Origin: Tillus elongatus | Taxonomy: Eukaryota; Arthropoda; Insecta; Coleoptera; Cleridae | Assembly: GCA_964006375.1 (NCBI GenBank) | Contig: OZ023265.1 | Span: forward strand, 114,159,084 to 114,223,083 | Direction of reading: 5' to 3' | Length of the DNA: 64,000 nucleotides | In this document: positions 25,282 to 42,009 of the stretch, piece after piece | Position numbering within the stretch: the first letter of the stretch is position 1 | Layout of the letters: each line of letters starts with the position of its first letter | Program-made: the position numbers and the translations under genes | The notes under the pieces: model-generated | The model's input: the letters and a program-made list of their open reading frames with translations, nothing else | Databases searched by the model: none | Told to the model about the DNA's origin: nothing

Positions 25282-25588
25282 ATATGCCAAAGAAAATAAA
25301 TTTAACTATTATTTCAAAAAAGTTGTAATAAAATAATGAGTTGATGTATGTCGATATTTTCGTTGTATAGAGACTACTTTTATACTGTTATTGTTTAGTT
25401 ATTTTATTGTTGTAACTGTTATCATAGTTATTATAGGCTAGTTCTAGTTTTTATGTTAAATATTGACATACATCACATAGACATTTTGAAAACCTCATCT
25501 GTCATCTGTGTTTCATTTTATTTTCTATTTGATAAAATTTTTTGATCAAAACATCATATCATAACCTAGCAACAGATATTTATTTGTA

Positions 25589-25794
25589 GTTGTCATGATT
25601 TCGTACTAATTCAATTTTAATCTGTCTGAAAATGCTGTCAAGCAGCGAAACTATAGTCACAGAAGCATTGAAGAACATCCTAGAACTTCCAGAATTCGAA
25701 GGGCCACTTGCTCCAGTTAGCTCACGCGCTGGCTACGTCCTTCACCACTAAAAACCAACAGTGAAGCTAGAGAAGTATTCTCCAAGTCTATATG

Positions 25795-25796
<2 letters not shown>
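25589..25796 (+). repeat. Penelope terminal repeat (PLTR), copy 3 (truncated)
   Basis: Same as copy 2 up to gtctatatgca, where a (TA)n array takes over; about 40 bp of the PLTR are missing. It has a direct-repeat relation to copy 2. Confidence 0.93.
25621..25663 (+). ncRNA. Hammerhead-ribozyme-like motif, copy 3
   Basis: Identical to 22672-22714. Confidence 0.45.

Positions 25797-25858
<62 letters not shown>
25797..25858. repeat. (TA)n array
   Basis: Joins the truncated PLTR to the next YX copy. Confidence 0.97.
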
Positions 25859-26014
25859 CTTTATTTGTTTGCTGTACTTTCTGTGATTTTTAGTGAATTT
25901 TCGTAGAAAAAATTCACTAATGGAGAGATCCCGACTTTTGAATTTTAAAAAAATTTTTGCAAATGAGCGCGAACTAGGACCCCTAGAACCCATATCCGGG
26001 GTCAGTTTCAATTT

Positions 26015-26134
<120 letters not shown>

Positions 26135-26139
26135 CACAC

Positions 26140-26562
26140 CGATAACTCAAAAAATAATGGGCCGATTTTGATAAAATTTGGTACCTTTCTTTTGTTAATA
26201 GCTTGGATAAGTTCGTTAGTCAGGAAAATCGGACGAGGTTTTCCGGGAAAATTTTGAGTTTTCATTCGAAAAAAATTCATATCTCAAAAAGTAATAAGTC
26301 GATTTTAATAAAATTTGGCACATACCTTCCTTTTGTAAATGGCTTTGACATATTTGTTAGTCAGGAAAATCGGACTAGGTTTTCCGGGAAGATTTTGAGT
26401 TTTCATTTGAAAACAATTCATATCTCAAAAAGTAATAAGCCGATTTTAATAAAATTTGGCACGTACCTTCCTTTTGTAAATGGCTTTGACAAGTTCGTTA
26501 TTCAGAAAAACTGGACAAGGTTTTCCGGGAAAATTTTGAGTTTTCATTTGAAAAAATTTTTT
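26140..26562 (+). repeat. Three tandem core units of about 140 bp
   Basis: Units begin at about 26142, 26281 and 26422 (atctcaaaaagtaataag start), with spacing of 139 and 141 bp. Other family copies have one core unit, or two as in copy 1. Because 141 is a multiple of three, an open frame runs through the units and gives a repeated peptide. I treat this as non-coding. Confidence 0.92.
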
Positions 26563-26748
26563 ATCTTAAAAAATAAAAAATATATGATAACCAAATTTGG
26601 TAGGTAGGTTTACGATATAAAAAGTAAACTATACACCAAAATTTAGATTTCTATGTTACAAGAAAAAAAAGTTATAATAAAATATTTTGTGCCAGATCAT
26701 TTCTATGAAAATTCACTACCATAACGCACTTACTGCGTCCCGAGATTT

Positions 26749-28017
26749 TATTTATTTGTTTACGTGGACTGCAGTTTCGAACCTTCCTGGTTCATCATCA
26801 GCACGTCACTTATCCTGATCGTTCCTGTGTGTTTTATTTCGAAAGTTGTACGTAACGTCTGCTTGTTCAGTTTCTATTGGTCGATTTACAGTTGTTCGAT
26901 TGGCTGTGTTTTCCGTCTGTGTCAATTGTATCGGTTTTCTGTTTTCATTATTGTGGTATGATAATTTGTCTATTTGGATGGCTTTTATTAAGTTTTGTTT
27001 AAATGTTTGTACTTGAATCTGTTCTGGGATTAATTATTTCTCATTGTTTGTTGAATGAAGTATTGTTCCCAGATTTCTATTTTTTTTTGGTCTTTAGTAT
27101 GTTTTATTAGTTGTAATTGGTTGATATCTGGATTTTGGCGTTTTCTGTTGTGAATGTGTATAGCTATCTTTTATTTGTAGCTAGGTTTGTGGATTTTATC
27201 TAATGCTGTTATATCCTCCTTGGATCTTGTTTCTAGTTTAATGGGAAATTGAATTATCACCATTTGGAATATTTTTAGGAAAATTCGCTACCATAACGCA
27301 CTTGCTGCACTTAAACTCTTTTCAACACTTATTTACTATTGCTGTATCCATACTTTTTGAAAATGAAATAAATAAATATAAACAATACAAAATTTTGCAA
27401 TTTTAATAAATTACGCTGAACATTTGTTTATAGGTTTACTCTAAACTAGTGCATATTATGTAGTTTCTTTTACCTCAAAGTTTTTATATACGAGATGAAG
27501 AGTAAATAAAACTAAAAGTAAACAGTATCTTATTCTAGGATTCCAATTCTAACGGAGTCGATTTTGATTATGATGTCTCTAAACAAAGAAGAAGAAGAAC
27601 AATATAACCTCGAATTCGACTCCCCGTGCTCTTAGTTGGAAAAATATCAAATGACCAAAAATTGGTGTTGTCAGATTTAACTATGAGAGCGAGTTGGTTT
27701 TTAAATACCCTGAAGAATGGGAAGCTTAATATTTATACATAATAAAACGTAGTTCTAGATAGCCTTTAATCGAATAACTTTCATTAAAAAAATTATTTAT
27801 TACCATATATTTTTCTGATATCGTGAGTTATTTATCTTGAGAGTTTTGTCGCCTGTTCTTTTGAAGTTTAATTTGGAGCATGTGTTTGCAATAGCAGCGT
27901 AACCCTGATATATCTGTCTGACCTTGTCGAACATTATAGGTACCCATTTAGAGGTAATTTCAGGTTATATCAGGTAATTTCAGGTTATATCGTTAATTAT
28001 GTATTTTTTTATTTGGT
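26749..28017. other. No gene confirmed
   Basis: Holds the piece shared with 18821-18890, an X-like terminus at about 27281-27315 (cgctaccataacgcacttgc), and a possible protein remnant read on the minus strand around 27060-27230 (KHTKDQKKIEIWEQYFIQQT) that could be a Penelope-type C-terminal tail but is too weak to call. The rest was not recognised. Confidence 0.4.
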
Positions 28018-28480
<463 letters not shown>

Positions 28481-28724
28481 GTTTGAATTTGTTCTCAACG
28501 ATTTTCTCATGTTTAATTCAATTTCATAAATTAGCTAAACTGTAATTATTCTAATATTCAAACTCAAGTTGGGAGATGACCACACCTATCTTATCTAAGT
28601 CTTATTTTCCTTTTCGAATTTATTATATGAGAGTAGTGTTTTAATTTTAAGATAAAATATAACCTGCTGCGCAATATAGTAGTCATAAACTTTGTTAACA
28701 TACAAGAAAACACAGGTAACAAAT

Positions 28725-28967
28725 ATGCAGAAATTAAATTGTGCAGAAAAGATGCAATTCGATGCTTTTTATCAAAGTTCCCATTATGTCCGAGTCATTA
28801 GACAATTGTTTTGCCCGATCGGCTTCCTAATTTATAAACAATCAGTCAAGAAAAAGCCAGTCTCGGTAGTTCCGAACAAAGAGAACCTTGAGACGATACG
28901 AAAGAATTTACTGAACGATTGTACGCAAACCGCCAAAAAATATGTTAATTTTCAATTTAGCGGTTAG
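28725..28967 (+). CDS. Small unrecognised ORF
   Basis: An 80-codon frame from ATG 28725 (MQKLNCAEKMQFDAFYQSS) to TAG 28965. Base composition is less AT-biased than the surroundings and the product is basic and mixed in residues, unlike the repeat-derived frames nearby. No domain or family is recognised and no splice sites were assessed. It could be an exon, a transposon fragment or chance. Confidence 0.2.
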   Translation: MQKLNCAEKMQFDAFYQSSHYVRVIRQLFCPIGFLIYKQSVKKKPVSVVPNKENLETIRKNLLNDCTQTAKKYVNFQFSG

Positions 28968-29162
28968 AATAATTCAGCAGGCGCTTCTCAAGACGTTGTT
29001 TATTGCCGACTGCAAGATTCCACTTTTGCTTTAGTGGCACATTTCACGGAATCCGTTAAATATTTAGTGAAATAATAATTACATCTTTAATTAAGTACTT
29101 GCACACTTATAGGTATTATTTTATATGGAATGAATCATGGTTAGGTATAAGATTAGTAGATA

Positions 29163-29436
29163 TAACGTAAAAGTCTGGACGCAGCAAGTGCGTTATGGTA
29201 CTGAATTATCATAAAAATGTTTTTTATTAGCAAATATTTCTTTTTTTAATGAAATCATGCATCAAATTTGGTTACCTCTATAAAATGTACAAAACCTTTC
29301 CGAAAATAAACTTAAAACCAAGAAACTTGTTTCTTAGCTAACGAACCTTAGATTAATAGCAAATTGCATTATTGAAATTTAAAGCATGAAAATTCACCAC
29401 CATAACGCACTTACTGCGTCTTGAATTTTTTTTTCT
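29163..29436. repeat. X-X inverted-repeat element (YX family)
   Basis: Left end gtctggacgcagcaagtgcg and right end, inverted, ccataacgcacttactgcgt lie about 270 bp apart, an inverted pair of about 35 bp with a few mismatches. No coding content. Confidence 0.8.
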
Positions 29437-29448
29437 TACAAAACATTT

Positions 29449-29452
<4 letters not shown>

Positions 29453-29538
<86 letters not shown>
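29453..29538. repeat. (TA)n array
   Basis: Between the X-X element and the long-core segment. Confidence 0.98.
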
Positions 29539-29539
<1 letters not shown>

Positions 29540-29543
<4 letters not shown>

Positions 29544-30330
29544 GAAAATGCAAAAATGCAATAACATAAGGCGTGTTCGTTACAATAGAAAGATAATTTG
29601 TACCACCAACGACTTGTGGGCCAACCTGTGTTTGTAGAAATAATTTGATAAGATAAAGCTCAAGACCCTATAATTAACGTATACAATTTTTTTTCGTATC
29701 TTGTATAATAACAGCAATATTGAGCTTTGCCTTAGAAATGCGTCACCCTGTAAGTATGTAAACGGATAAAAACTGAAAATAACCCCGGATATGGGTTCTA
29801 GTGGGCCTAGTTGGCGCTCATTTAAAGAAATCTTTTCAAAATTCAAAAGTCGCGGTGTCTTCAATCTCCAATTTTTTCTACGAAACTTCGCTAAAAATTA
29901 TAGACTATTACACCATAAACTCTATAACTAAAACTACTGCCAGAGCATCAGAGAAGCGATCTTAAAATGAATTTTCTTCAAATATTTTAGTAAACTGAAG
30001 GACAATGACGGTTGAAGGTGAAACTTAAGTTTTGTAGAACAACTTTTTGCGAAATTTTCTCTACAGAACCCGCATTCGTTTTAGATTCTTTCCCTAAAAG
30101 TTGCCAATTTTGACGTTTCAAATCGCGACTATGGCCTTTTAGGAAGAAAAATTATAAAATTTCAAAGTAATTTTTCTGGTTCGTCTTCGCTTTTTTGCAC
30201 CAAAAATTTTGTAATATACAATAGATTTTGTTATCGACACAAAAAATTTTTTTTCTTGTGCTTTTATCTAGTCACCAGTGGCACCTAATTTTTTTTGCTT
30301 TCACCCTAGAGATCTAAATTTTTGTACATA
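29540..30330 (-). repeat. Long-core segment of YX family
   Basis: Landmarks gcaataacataaggcgtgtt, ccaacgacttgtgggcc, atgcgtcaccctgta, gaaggacaatgacggttgaa and ttttgacgtttcaaatcgcg, in the same order as 3330-4003. It stops near 30330. Confidence 0.85.
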
Positions 30331-30639
30331 GTATACCAACAACGACAGCCCTGCGGCGTTCCAATAGTCGGATAGGTATTATCGCTCGAACGTCCTCTAG
30401 TGCATCCCTATGACCGTTATAATAGGGAGCCTGCAGTAGAGAGTTTTTAAGGTGTCTATACATGAGTTTCTGATGATACAGCCCAATCCCAATGTGTTTG
30501 AGCTTTAGAGATGGCATTCTCAATAAGATTCACAAATAATAGCCTATTGAATACTGAATCACATAATACATACGGAAAACTGATTATTTGCTTATTGAGT
30601 GTATAGTGTCATTACCTCACATTAACCGACATTCAGTTG

Positions 30640-31940
30640 ATTTTGGCAGGTCCAGTAATGTATTCTACACAAAGTTTCATGTAGTACAATGCTCTAATCA
30701 CGGTTGCAAATGGTATGAAAAATCTCCAAGTAATCGGCGTAAAGCGGGTGAAGAACCTCAAGGACGTTAGTGATGTCATCGATGAATACATTTAAAAACG
30801 GAAACACACGCCCGACGCAGAAAAATATCGACCGACCAAAATCGACGGTAAAAAACAGAGTAGGCTCTACCAATAAGGTATGATCTGAAAAACCTCAAAC
30901 GCTTAGGAGAGTACCCTTACCAAACAAGCTTCTGAAGTAGAATATTGTGGTGCAGTCTGCCAAGATCATAAGAGAAATGCAAGTAGATAACGTCAGTTTG
31001 AGATATCCGGTCCATTGCTGCACTTAGGTAGTCTGTAAAGCAGACTAAATTGGTAAATGTAGAGCGATCTTTAATAAAACCATGCTGAGTCTCTGAAGTT
31101 GAGTGTTCAACATTAAACACGATAAAATCTTTGAAAATTTCAAACACATTTAAAAATCTATTCACTCTGATGATTTGTCCATGGTTTTCAACCTTGATTT
31201 GATCACCTTTTTCAGGGACTGGAATAGAACGACTTATTTTTCAGACGGTAGGAAACTTTGTTTTTTTAGGCGAGGTGTTAAAGATGAACGTTAAAAGATA
31301 CATAAAAACGTAAGTACAGTCCCTCACCAAGAAATTCGGCATCTCATCAGGTCCCAATGTATGTTTCGGCCTGACTTTTTTAAATGCACTCAGGACCATC
31401 ACATTTCTGACCTCTCAAATATCTATCATTTGATTATTACCTACAACGTCAGAACCCATATGAGTATCACATGGCTTATGAAGATGTCTGAAAAAATCTG
31501 CCAATGCGTTGGCCACGGAAAGTAGATCAATGAGAGTGACGTCTTCATATGACAACAGGGTTTAACGTATAGAATGAATCCTCTTGAGATTGATCAGCTT
31601 CCAGAAACTAGAAGAATCAAACGAAATATTATGATCAACCTGTTGGGAGAAGTTTTTCTTTGATTTCCGAGGCTACTTTGACAACACGTCAAAGGCATTG
31701 AAATTCCAAGTAATCAGCAGACTTATTAAAAGTTTTGTACCGCTTCAAGGTTATAAATCTCAGCTTGATGTTATTGATTAATTCCGAGTCAAACCAAGGG
31801 GTATAGTTACGTCGGGAGCGAGACTCAACTCGGGTCATATAGATGTCAACAATAGAAAATAGTTCAGCATAAAATGCAGCACAACATTCATCCACTGTAG
31901 CACAAGCAACTACCTCTATCCGACTATCATCGTAGCACAA
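30640..31940 (-). pseudogene. Jockey-superfamily LINE remnant (linker and reverse transcriptase)
   Basis: Read leftwards: an endonuclease-RT linker (RRNYTPWFDSELINNIKLRF, then LKRYKTFNKSADYLEF) at 31940-31700, then after decayed sequence the RT blocks ETQHGFIKDRSTFTNL and DVIYLHFSYDLGRLHHNIL at 31165-30917. The last has lost the usual DFSKAFD residues, including the catalytic Asp. Frames change several times, and further recognisable RT sequence (SYLIGRAYSVF) continues to about 30640. An old 5'-truncated copy; clade beyond 'Jockey-like' is uncertain. Confidence 0.8.
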
Positions 31941-31965
31941 ATAGATCTGTAATTATCTATCAATC

Positions 31966-32709
<744 letters not shown>

Positions 32710-33057
32710 GCCTCGGTGGTACAGTATTTAGAACGTGCGCCTCTGGACCCAGGAGTACGGGGTTCGATTCCCAGGCTTCCCTTCGCACTTTTTTAGTACA
32801 TACTGTAAAATTAACATCAACCGAGAGGGTGTGGCATTATATTTGAGCAAGCAAAATGTCTGCACGTCCCGCCCTTTGTAGGGTGCGTAAAGCCGTCGGT
32901 TCCGTGTTCCATGCGATGTAAAGCACGTTAAAGATCCCTACCGTTCTTACAGAAAGGGGTTCCGCCAAATTTCCAGGATAGTGTGGTTAAACTGCTCTCT
33001 GGCTTTGGTGATTGGAGATAGTCGCGGAAATAGAACCACGTTAAAGAAGAAGAAAAT
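32710..33057 (+). mobile_element. tRNA-derived SINE
   Basis: The head is tRNA-like, with a pol III A box (tggtacagtatttag, 32717-32731) and an exact B box (ggttcgattcc, 32761-32771). A body of about 270 bp that is not tRNA follows, including gcacgttaaagatccct, and the unit ends in a gaagaagaaaa tail. As a SINE it would be transcribed by RNA polymerase III and moved by a LINE reverse transcriptase. Only one copy is present here, so the family limits are approximate. Confidence 0.8.
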
Positions 33058-34291
33058 GCATATTGGCCATCGTAAATAATAAGCGAAAAAAATAATTAAT
33101 ATAAGTAGCGTAATACGCAATACTTCATTGCCACTGTAAACGACTAGTAGTAATATGAATAAACGACAAATGTATTCTGTGATTTAATACAAAATTTCAG
33201 TGACAGAAGGTAAACATGTTTTCAACTAATCATCAATTAATTAAAGATTCCACATTTTTGAGAGAATCATTGAAAATATGATCTGCAATAATATTTGGGA
33301 TATCAAAATAATCTGTCAAATACCTTCTTTAACCTCTGATATGAAGAGAGTAATAAACCTGTTTCAATAACTAGTTTATAATTAAAAATATTATTTTACT
33401 AACTACAGATTTATTATCTTAATTACCATCAATGTGGATGTAAGTTGCGCAACATTTCTTGCTTTTTGAAACTACTCATTATTTCTTACTTCATTAATTA
33501 CCGTGGACCAAACCAGTTGTTATGTACAGATAGGTACATACTTAAAAAACTGTTGCAAGTACCCATTTCAATTGGATTATAAATGTGGATAGTTTTTTAA
33601 CGAATCGGAAATTACTTCATTAAATAAACAGTTTTGAATTCATTAATTCTTCATTCCAGAGCACAGACACTCCTAAACAAACGGTTTTTAAAGAAATATA
33701 TGTGAAAGATGTTATAGTTAAAAAATCAGCTTGGTTTGTGTTATTTCAAAGTTGTCTATCTTGCAGGTATATCCAATTTAACGATATGAAAATTTTTAAT
33801 ATGTCCTAAAATCACTTTTTTTAGTCGCCTACTCATCCAAATATTAGCACAACTGCCTTTTCTTGACGTTACTTGAATAAAACGCAGTAAATGTGTTGTG
33901 GTAGCAAATATCAATGAAAATTTCTAAAAAAATTGAAATTGTTTAATTTCTAACAAAAGTTAAAAATGACAATATACGTAATAATTTTTATTGAAGATTT
34001 GACTGTAAGCTAAACTAGTTTTTTGTGTAAAATTGCGTTAAAAACACATCTTTTGTGGAAAAAGTATAGGAGAGATGCAGTTCTCAGAAGAAATTTGACC
34101 AAGAATAAGACTTTTGACGCTGACTTTTTGACATTTGAACAGTTTGGAAAAAACCGATATTTACCAAATTATGCTCGGTATATATATGTACAATCACTAC
34201 CTTATTTATTTGGCACGCTGTAAAATTTCAAGCAACAAATAAATTATCATAATTATTATTTATTCTCTGTCTTAAGTTGTCATTTCTAAAA

Positions 34292-34330
<39 letters not shown>

Positions 34331-34360
34331 ATACTTAATACGGACGTAGATATTTAATTC
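33058..34360. other. No gene recognised; (AAAT)n at 34289-34333
   Basis: AT-rich. A 67-codon frame at 34023-34223 is not recognised and has no support. The only clear feature is the tetranucleotide repeat near the right end. Confidence 0.45.
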
Positions 34361-34440
34361 GTGAAGCCAGATAAGTAGTCTCTACGTCTCTATTTAGTAT
34401 GCAACAGTTTCACCAAGAACGGGGAACAAAAATTAATTTA
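34361..34440 (+). repeat. Old Penelope PLTR fragment
   Basis: gaagccagataagtagtctc, tatgcaacagtttcaccaag and gggaacaaaaatt align in order with the 3' part of the PLTR at 22810-22886, with many substitutions. Confidence 0.7.
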
Positions 34441-34630
34441 ATAAATAAATGCTAGCGAAATAAAATAACTATATAAAATGTAAAACAAAGAGAATATACC
34501 AGAAGTAAAAAAGGGCTCAAGTTCAAGCTACAACATATTTTGTATGACACATTGTTTAATTAAGATATACAGGGTGTTACAGTTAAATTTTCCAGCCTGG
34601 AAAATATAGGAATTAAGAAAAAGAAGAAAA

Positions 34631-35215
<585 letters not shown>

Positions 35216-35289
35216 AGCCTAGACACGTCGAACTTTGTTTTCAAGGGGGGCATATGATGGCGTAAGTTTTGATGTTTTGGAATCTACTC

Positions 35290-36920
35290 GTTACGCAATA
35301 CCCTTATATTTTAAATGGCACCCTATGTTCAGTGACATCTCATTTTAGAGCTTTCTTAATTCTGCTCACGACAACATGCGACTTTTAACATTTTTAGTTG
35401 GATATGGCAATAAAATAATCAAAAAAATAATCAATTAAATAGTGAGACAAAATATCGATGAATGAAAAATAGTATTTAATTAAATGTTTAAATTGTCTTC
35501 CCTCCGCTTCTATTCAATTATAAAATCTTTGCTCCACTTTCGAACGAACATTTCCAAGAATTTCGAGCGTTATCTGGAGACTCTTTTTAACAATTTCTCG
35601 ATAAATATATTTTCTTTTATAATTTTTCGTTTATCTGTTAAAAGACTTTATTAAGTAAATTTCTTACCTGTTGTACTTTAAACGAGACAAGTAGATATTC
35701 CGTAAAATCATCACAAAGTCAATTGAATTCCAATTCGTAAAATGGTTTATACAATTGCTGAAAAAGTGGAAATATTTAGTTTGCTATACAAGCATGACAA
35801 CTGTGCAGCACAGATGTTTAATGATCGTTATCAGGAGAAAAACATTTTGGTAAGTCCTGGATTTAATGCATACATTTTGGGAAACTGGATCGGTTGCAAA
35901 CACCAAAAGCATCCATGTGAGCAGGTCGTACGTAATGGGGGTAATGGGTCACATCGCAATGGAACCAAATTTAAGTCTTAGGAAACTTGCAAGTACTTGA
36001 GGAATTTCTGTATCTAGTTGTCGCCGAATCTTAAAAAGTAATAAGTATCACCCATACAAAATTAATTTGGTACATGAACTTAATAAAGACGATCCTGATC
36101 TCCGTGTGCAGCTCTAAAGAAATTAATGATCGTGCCAGAAGGAATCCATCATTTCTGTACTCAATCTGTTTTTTCGATAAATGTACATTCCAACTGGATG
36201 GCCAAGTCAAGCGCCAAATTGCCGCTCCTGGAGTGATGAAAATCCAATCTTTTTTCGTGAAAGTCATACGCAACATCTGGGGAAATTGGATGTTTAGGCA
36301 GGCATACTGAGAGACCACCTGATAGAGCCTTTCTTCTTACCGGGAAATCTAGATCTACGGGAAACGCACATCTACTGGATGATTGTGGAAGTATTGAAAA
36401 ATGACAACGCTTTGGCACAAGATAATGTGTGGTTTTAGCAGGATGGTGCTCCACTACATTATGCCGTAGCTTTGTGTAATTTTCTTAGACAGAACTTTGC
36501 AAATCACTGGATAGGACACAGAGGTTCAATTAAGCGGCCTCCAAGACCGCCAGATTTAAACCCTTAGACTTTTTTCTATAGGGACTCTTGAAGTCGAAAA
36601 TTTACGCAACACTACCAAACCCACTTGAGGAGCTTCGTTGGCGAGTTGTTGAAGAATGTCGTCAGATAACCCCCGAAATGCTTCAAAATGTTCGTTCGGA
36701 AGTAGACCAAAGATTTCTTTATTTGTATGGAAATAGAGGGAAAATAACATTATGTCATTCATTGAGATTTTGTCTGATGGTTTGGTTGGTGATTTAATGC
36801 CATATACCAACCAAAATTTAGAAAGTGGTATGTTGTAGTGCATTAGCAGAATTTAGAAAGTTTAAAATGAGGTGTCACCCAACATAGGGCGCCATTTAAA
36901 AATTAAGGGTACATTACGCC
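35290..36920 (+). mobile_element. TIR transposon with broken transposase (element D)
   Basis: 35290-35347 and 36863-36920 are inverted repeats of about 58 bp at roughly 80% identity (shared tacccttaNNttttaaatgg and cctatgtt). They flank a transposase remnant. Similarity further out was not traced, so the true ends may lie beyond. Confidence 0.75.
35742..36797 (+). pseudogene. DUF4817-type DDE transposase of element D, broken
   Basis: An N-terminal helix-turn-helix from MVYTIAEKVEIFSLLYKHD; then HPYKINLVHELNKDDPDLRV; the first catalytic block SICFFDKCTFQLDG, keeping its Asp; the second block QDGAPLHYAVALCNF, keeping its Asp; and WIGHRGSIKRPPRPPDLNP, after which the third block is broken. The C-terminus reads LEELRWRVVEECRQITPEML. 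At least three frame changes and several stops separate the parts. It is a more distant relative of elements A-C than they are of each other, judging by the N-terminus. Confidence 0.85.

Positions 36921-39685
<2,765 letters not shown>

Positions 39686-39753
<68 letters not shown>
39686..39753. repeat. (TA)n array
   Basis: Abuts the right end of element C. Confidence 0.98.
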
Positions 39754-39757
<4 letters not shown>

Positions 39758-40816
39758 CGTAAAGTTGTTACATTTTTTCCGAAGTTATATCAATCTATCA
39801 GCTTGCATTTAGCCCTGAATACAACAAAGTTTAAATTAGGCATTTTTAAAAATATTTTTTATCTTCCTTATTACCATTAAATGAGGGGTTTGCTCGCTAA
39901 GAATATTACCAGACAGGATGGAGATCGGAAACCGGTTACTCATCAGGAAACTGACCATGCCCAACGTAGCTTAACTTGAATTAATTAAATCCGCTTGCAT
40001 GAGGACTGCGCCGTCGAGTGGACCTGCAATTATGTTTCGTATTTGCTTTAGTAAAAACGGTATCCTCAATTGTTTGGTACTTTTTACCTCATAGTCACCA
40101 ACATTTTCTACTGCGCTAAGAAATTCAATAAAAAAATTAAATGCTATAACCCAATTTCGCCTTAACCTTGATGTTAAGATCTAGTCAAATTCTATAACTT
40201 TCATAAAGTTAATTAGTGTCCAGAATTACTTAATACATGTGTAGAGACTTTTTTCTAGCTTTCAAAGTGCCTAGCTTCTAATCTAAAACCAGTATCGCCT
40301 TTTACAGAATCGTCAGGCAGGAGACAATTATACGGACTGTATAAAATAACTTTTGAACCTTTATAAATGCGCCTACTAATTTTTTTTAAATTTAATTTAA
40401 TTTATACAGTTTATACAACTAAAAGCGTCGAGCGTGAAAATACACTGTAGAAGTTGTTTCAATAGTTCTTGGGTTATATGAACATTGTTGGTATATATTT
40501 ATATAAGTTGCAGTAGCAGAGTAATAATTATACATTGTGTCAATGCAAAGAGGTGGAATACTTGTGCTTGTACTATAATTACACCATTTTTTGTAATATT
40601 ATTTTTCTATTTTATTTAGGTTCATTTGACAGATTCATAATAAATTTGGTATTTTCCAAACATCTTTTAGAATTTTTACCCAAACTCCATCCAACTAATA
40701 TTCTAAACCAAATCCATCTCCGCCTTTATCTTCATTAATTCAGTGGACGGACTTTCATTGCTAATTAAACACGTCTGATTATTTTTCATATTTAATTTAC
40801 ATTCGCTTGGTATTCA

Positions 40817-40822
<6 letters not shown>
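39754..40822. other. No gene recognised
   Basis: AT-rich, with one GC-richer patch near 39900-40030 that I cannot place. No support for coding. Confidence 0.4.

Positions 40823-40901
<79 letters not shown>
40823..40901. repeat. (TA)n array
   Basis: About 79 bp, shortly before a YX copy. Confidence 0.98.
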
Positions 40902-40903
<2 letters not shown>

Positions 40904-41072
40904 TAGGGCGAAGTCCAATATTTAAATGTTAATGTATCATTTTTAGTGAATTTTCCTCAAAAAATTCACTAATGAGGATATACCGATGTTTGAATTTTGA
41001 AAAAAATTCTTCAAATGAGCGCTAATTAGGGCCACTAGAACACAAATCCGAGGACAGTTTCAATTTTTATAT

Positions 41073-41075
<3 letters not shown>

Positions 41076-41142
<67 letters not shown>
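41076..41142. repeat. (TA)n array
   Basis: First internal array of the long YX copy. Confidence 0.98.
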
Positions 41143-41144
<2 letters not shown>

Positions 41145-41205
41145 CATATAAAAATGGAATTTTTTTCAAAATTCAAACGTCGGTATATCCTTATTAGTGA
41201 ATTTT

Positions 41206-41209
41206 TATT

Positions 41210-41272
<63 letters not shown>
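41206..41272. repeat. (TTA)n-(TA)n array
   Basis: Trinucleotide repeat passing into the second (TA)n array of the long YX copy. Confidence 0.97.
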
Positions 41273-41276
<4 letters not shown>

Positions 41277-42009
41277 TTGTGTGTGTGTATCACACCGATA
41301 ACTCAAAAAATAATGAGCCGATTTTGATTTAATTTGGTGAATACCTTTCTTTTGTAAGTTGCTTGGATAAGATCGTTAGCCAGGAAACTCGGCCCAGGTT
41401 TTCCAGGAAAATTTTGTATTTCCTTCCGAAAAAAATGTGTATCATTACAGGTAAATTACCTACCAAAAATTAGCCTCGTAGGTTAAAAGACTAAAAAGTT
41501 ATTGGCATTTAATAAAAAACACATTGGGGTTTTCCTCAAAATGACAAAGTCGAGATTTAAAACGTCAAAATTGGCAACATTTAGGCAAAAAACCTGAAAC
41601 TAATACGAGCTATGGAAAGAAAATGTATCAAGAAGAATGTTTTATAAAGCCTGGAGTCTTAGCTTCAACCGTCATTGTCCTTCATTTCACTAAAATAGTT
41701 CCAGAAAATTCATTTTAATTAGACCCTTTCTCTGGTGCTTTGACAGTACTCTTAGCTATCGAGTTTATCGTTTAATGGTCGAATTTTCGTAACAAATTAA
41801 CAAAGGCCAATATCTCCGTTATTATACGAGATACGAAAAAAAATTGTATACATTAGTTATAGGGTGTCTTGACCTACATCTTAAAAAAAAATTCTACAAT
41901 CCCAGGGTGGCCCATAAGTCGTTGGTGATACAAATTTCCTTTTTTTTATCGAACACGCCTTATGTTATTGCATTTTCCACCGAAATATAATGCATGTTTG
42001 TAAGAAAAG

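Larger units (their letters stand above)
22640..25796 (+). mobile_element. Penelope-like element 2 (plus copy)
   Basis: Order: PLTR (22640-22886), ORF (22849-25281, starting inside the PLTR), 3' region, and a second PLTR in the same direction (25589-25796), truncated before a (TA)n array. Direct PLTRs flanking a single RT/GIY-YIG ORF are a known Penelope layout. It lies head to head with element 1. Confidence 0.95.

Noticed and set aside
26140..26562. CRISPR-like array
   Set aside because: Units are adjacent 140-bp tandem repeats without spacers, in a eukaryotic context.
26203..26607. Conserved peptide ([17 protein letters not shown] type) in the same frame in several YX copies
   Set aside because: The conservation is at the nucleotide level across a non-coding repeat. 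There is no consistent start, the frame is interrupted by (TA)n, and several copies have stops.
27000..27240. Possible Penelope-type C-terminal remnant on the minus strand
   Set aside because: Only a short stretch is suggestive, with several stops and no GIY-YIG residues, so it was not annotated as a gene.
32710..32782. Functional tRNA gene
   Set aside because: A and B boxes are present, but the acceptor ends do not pair, and a long SINE body with a tail follows.
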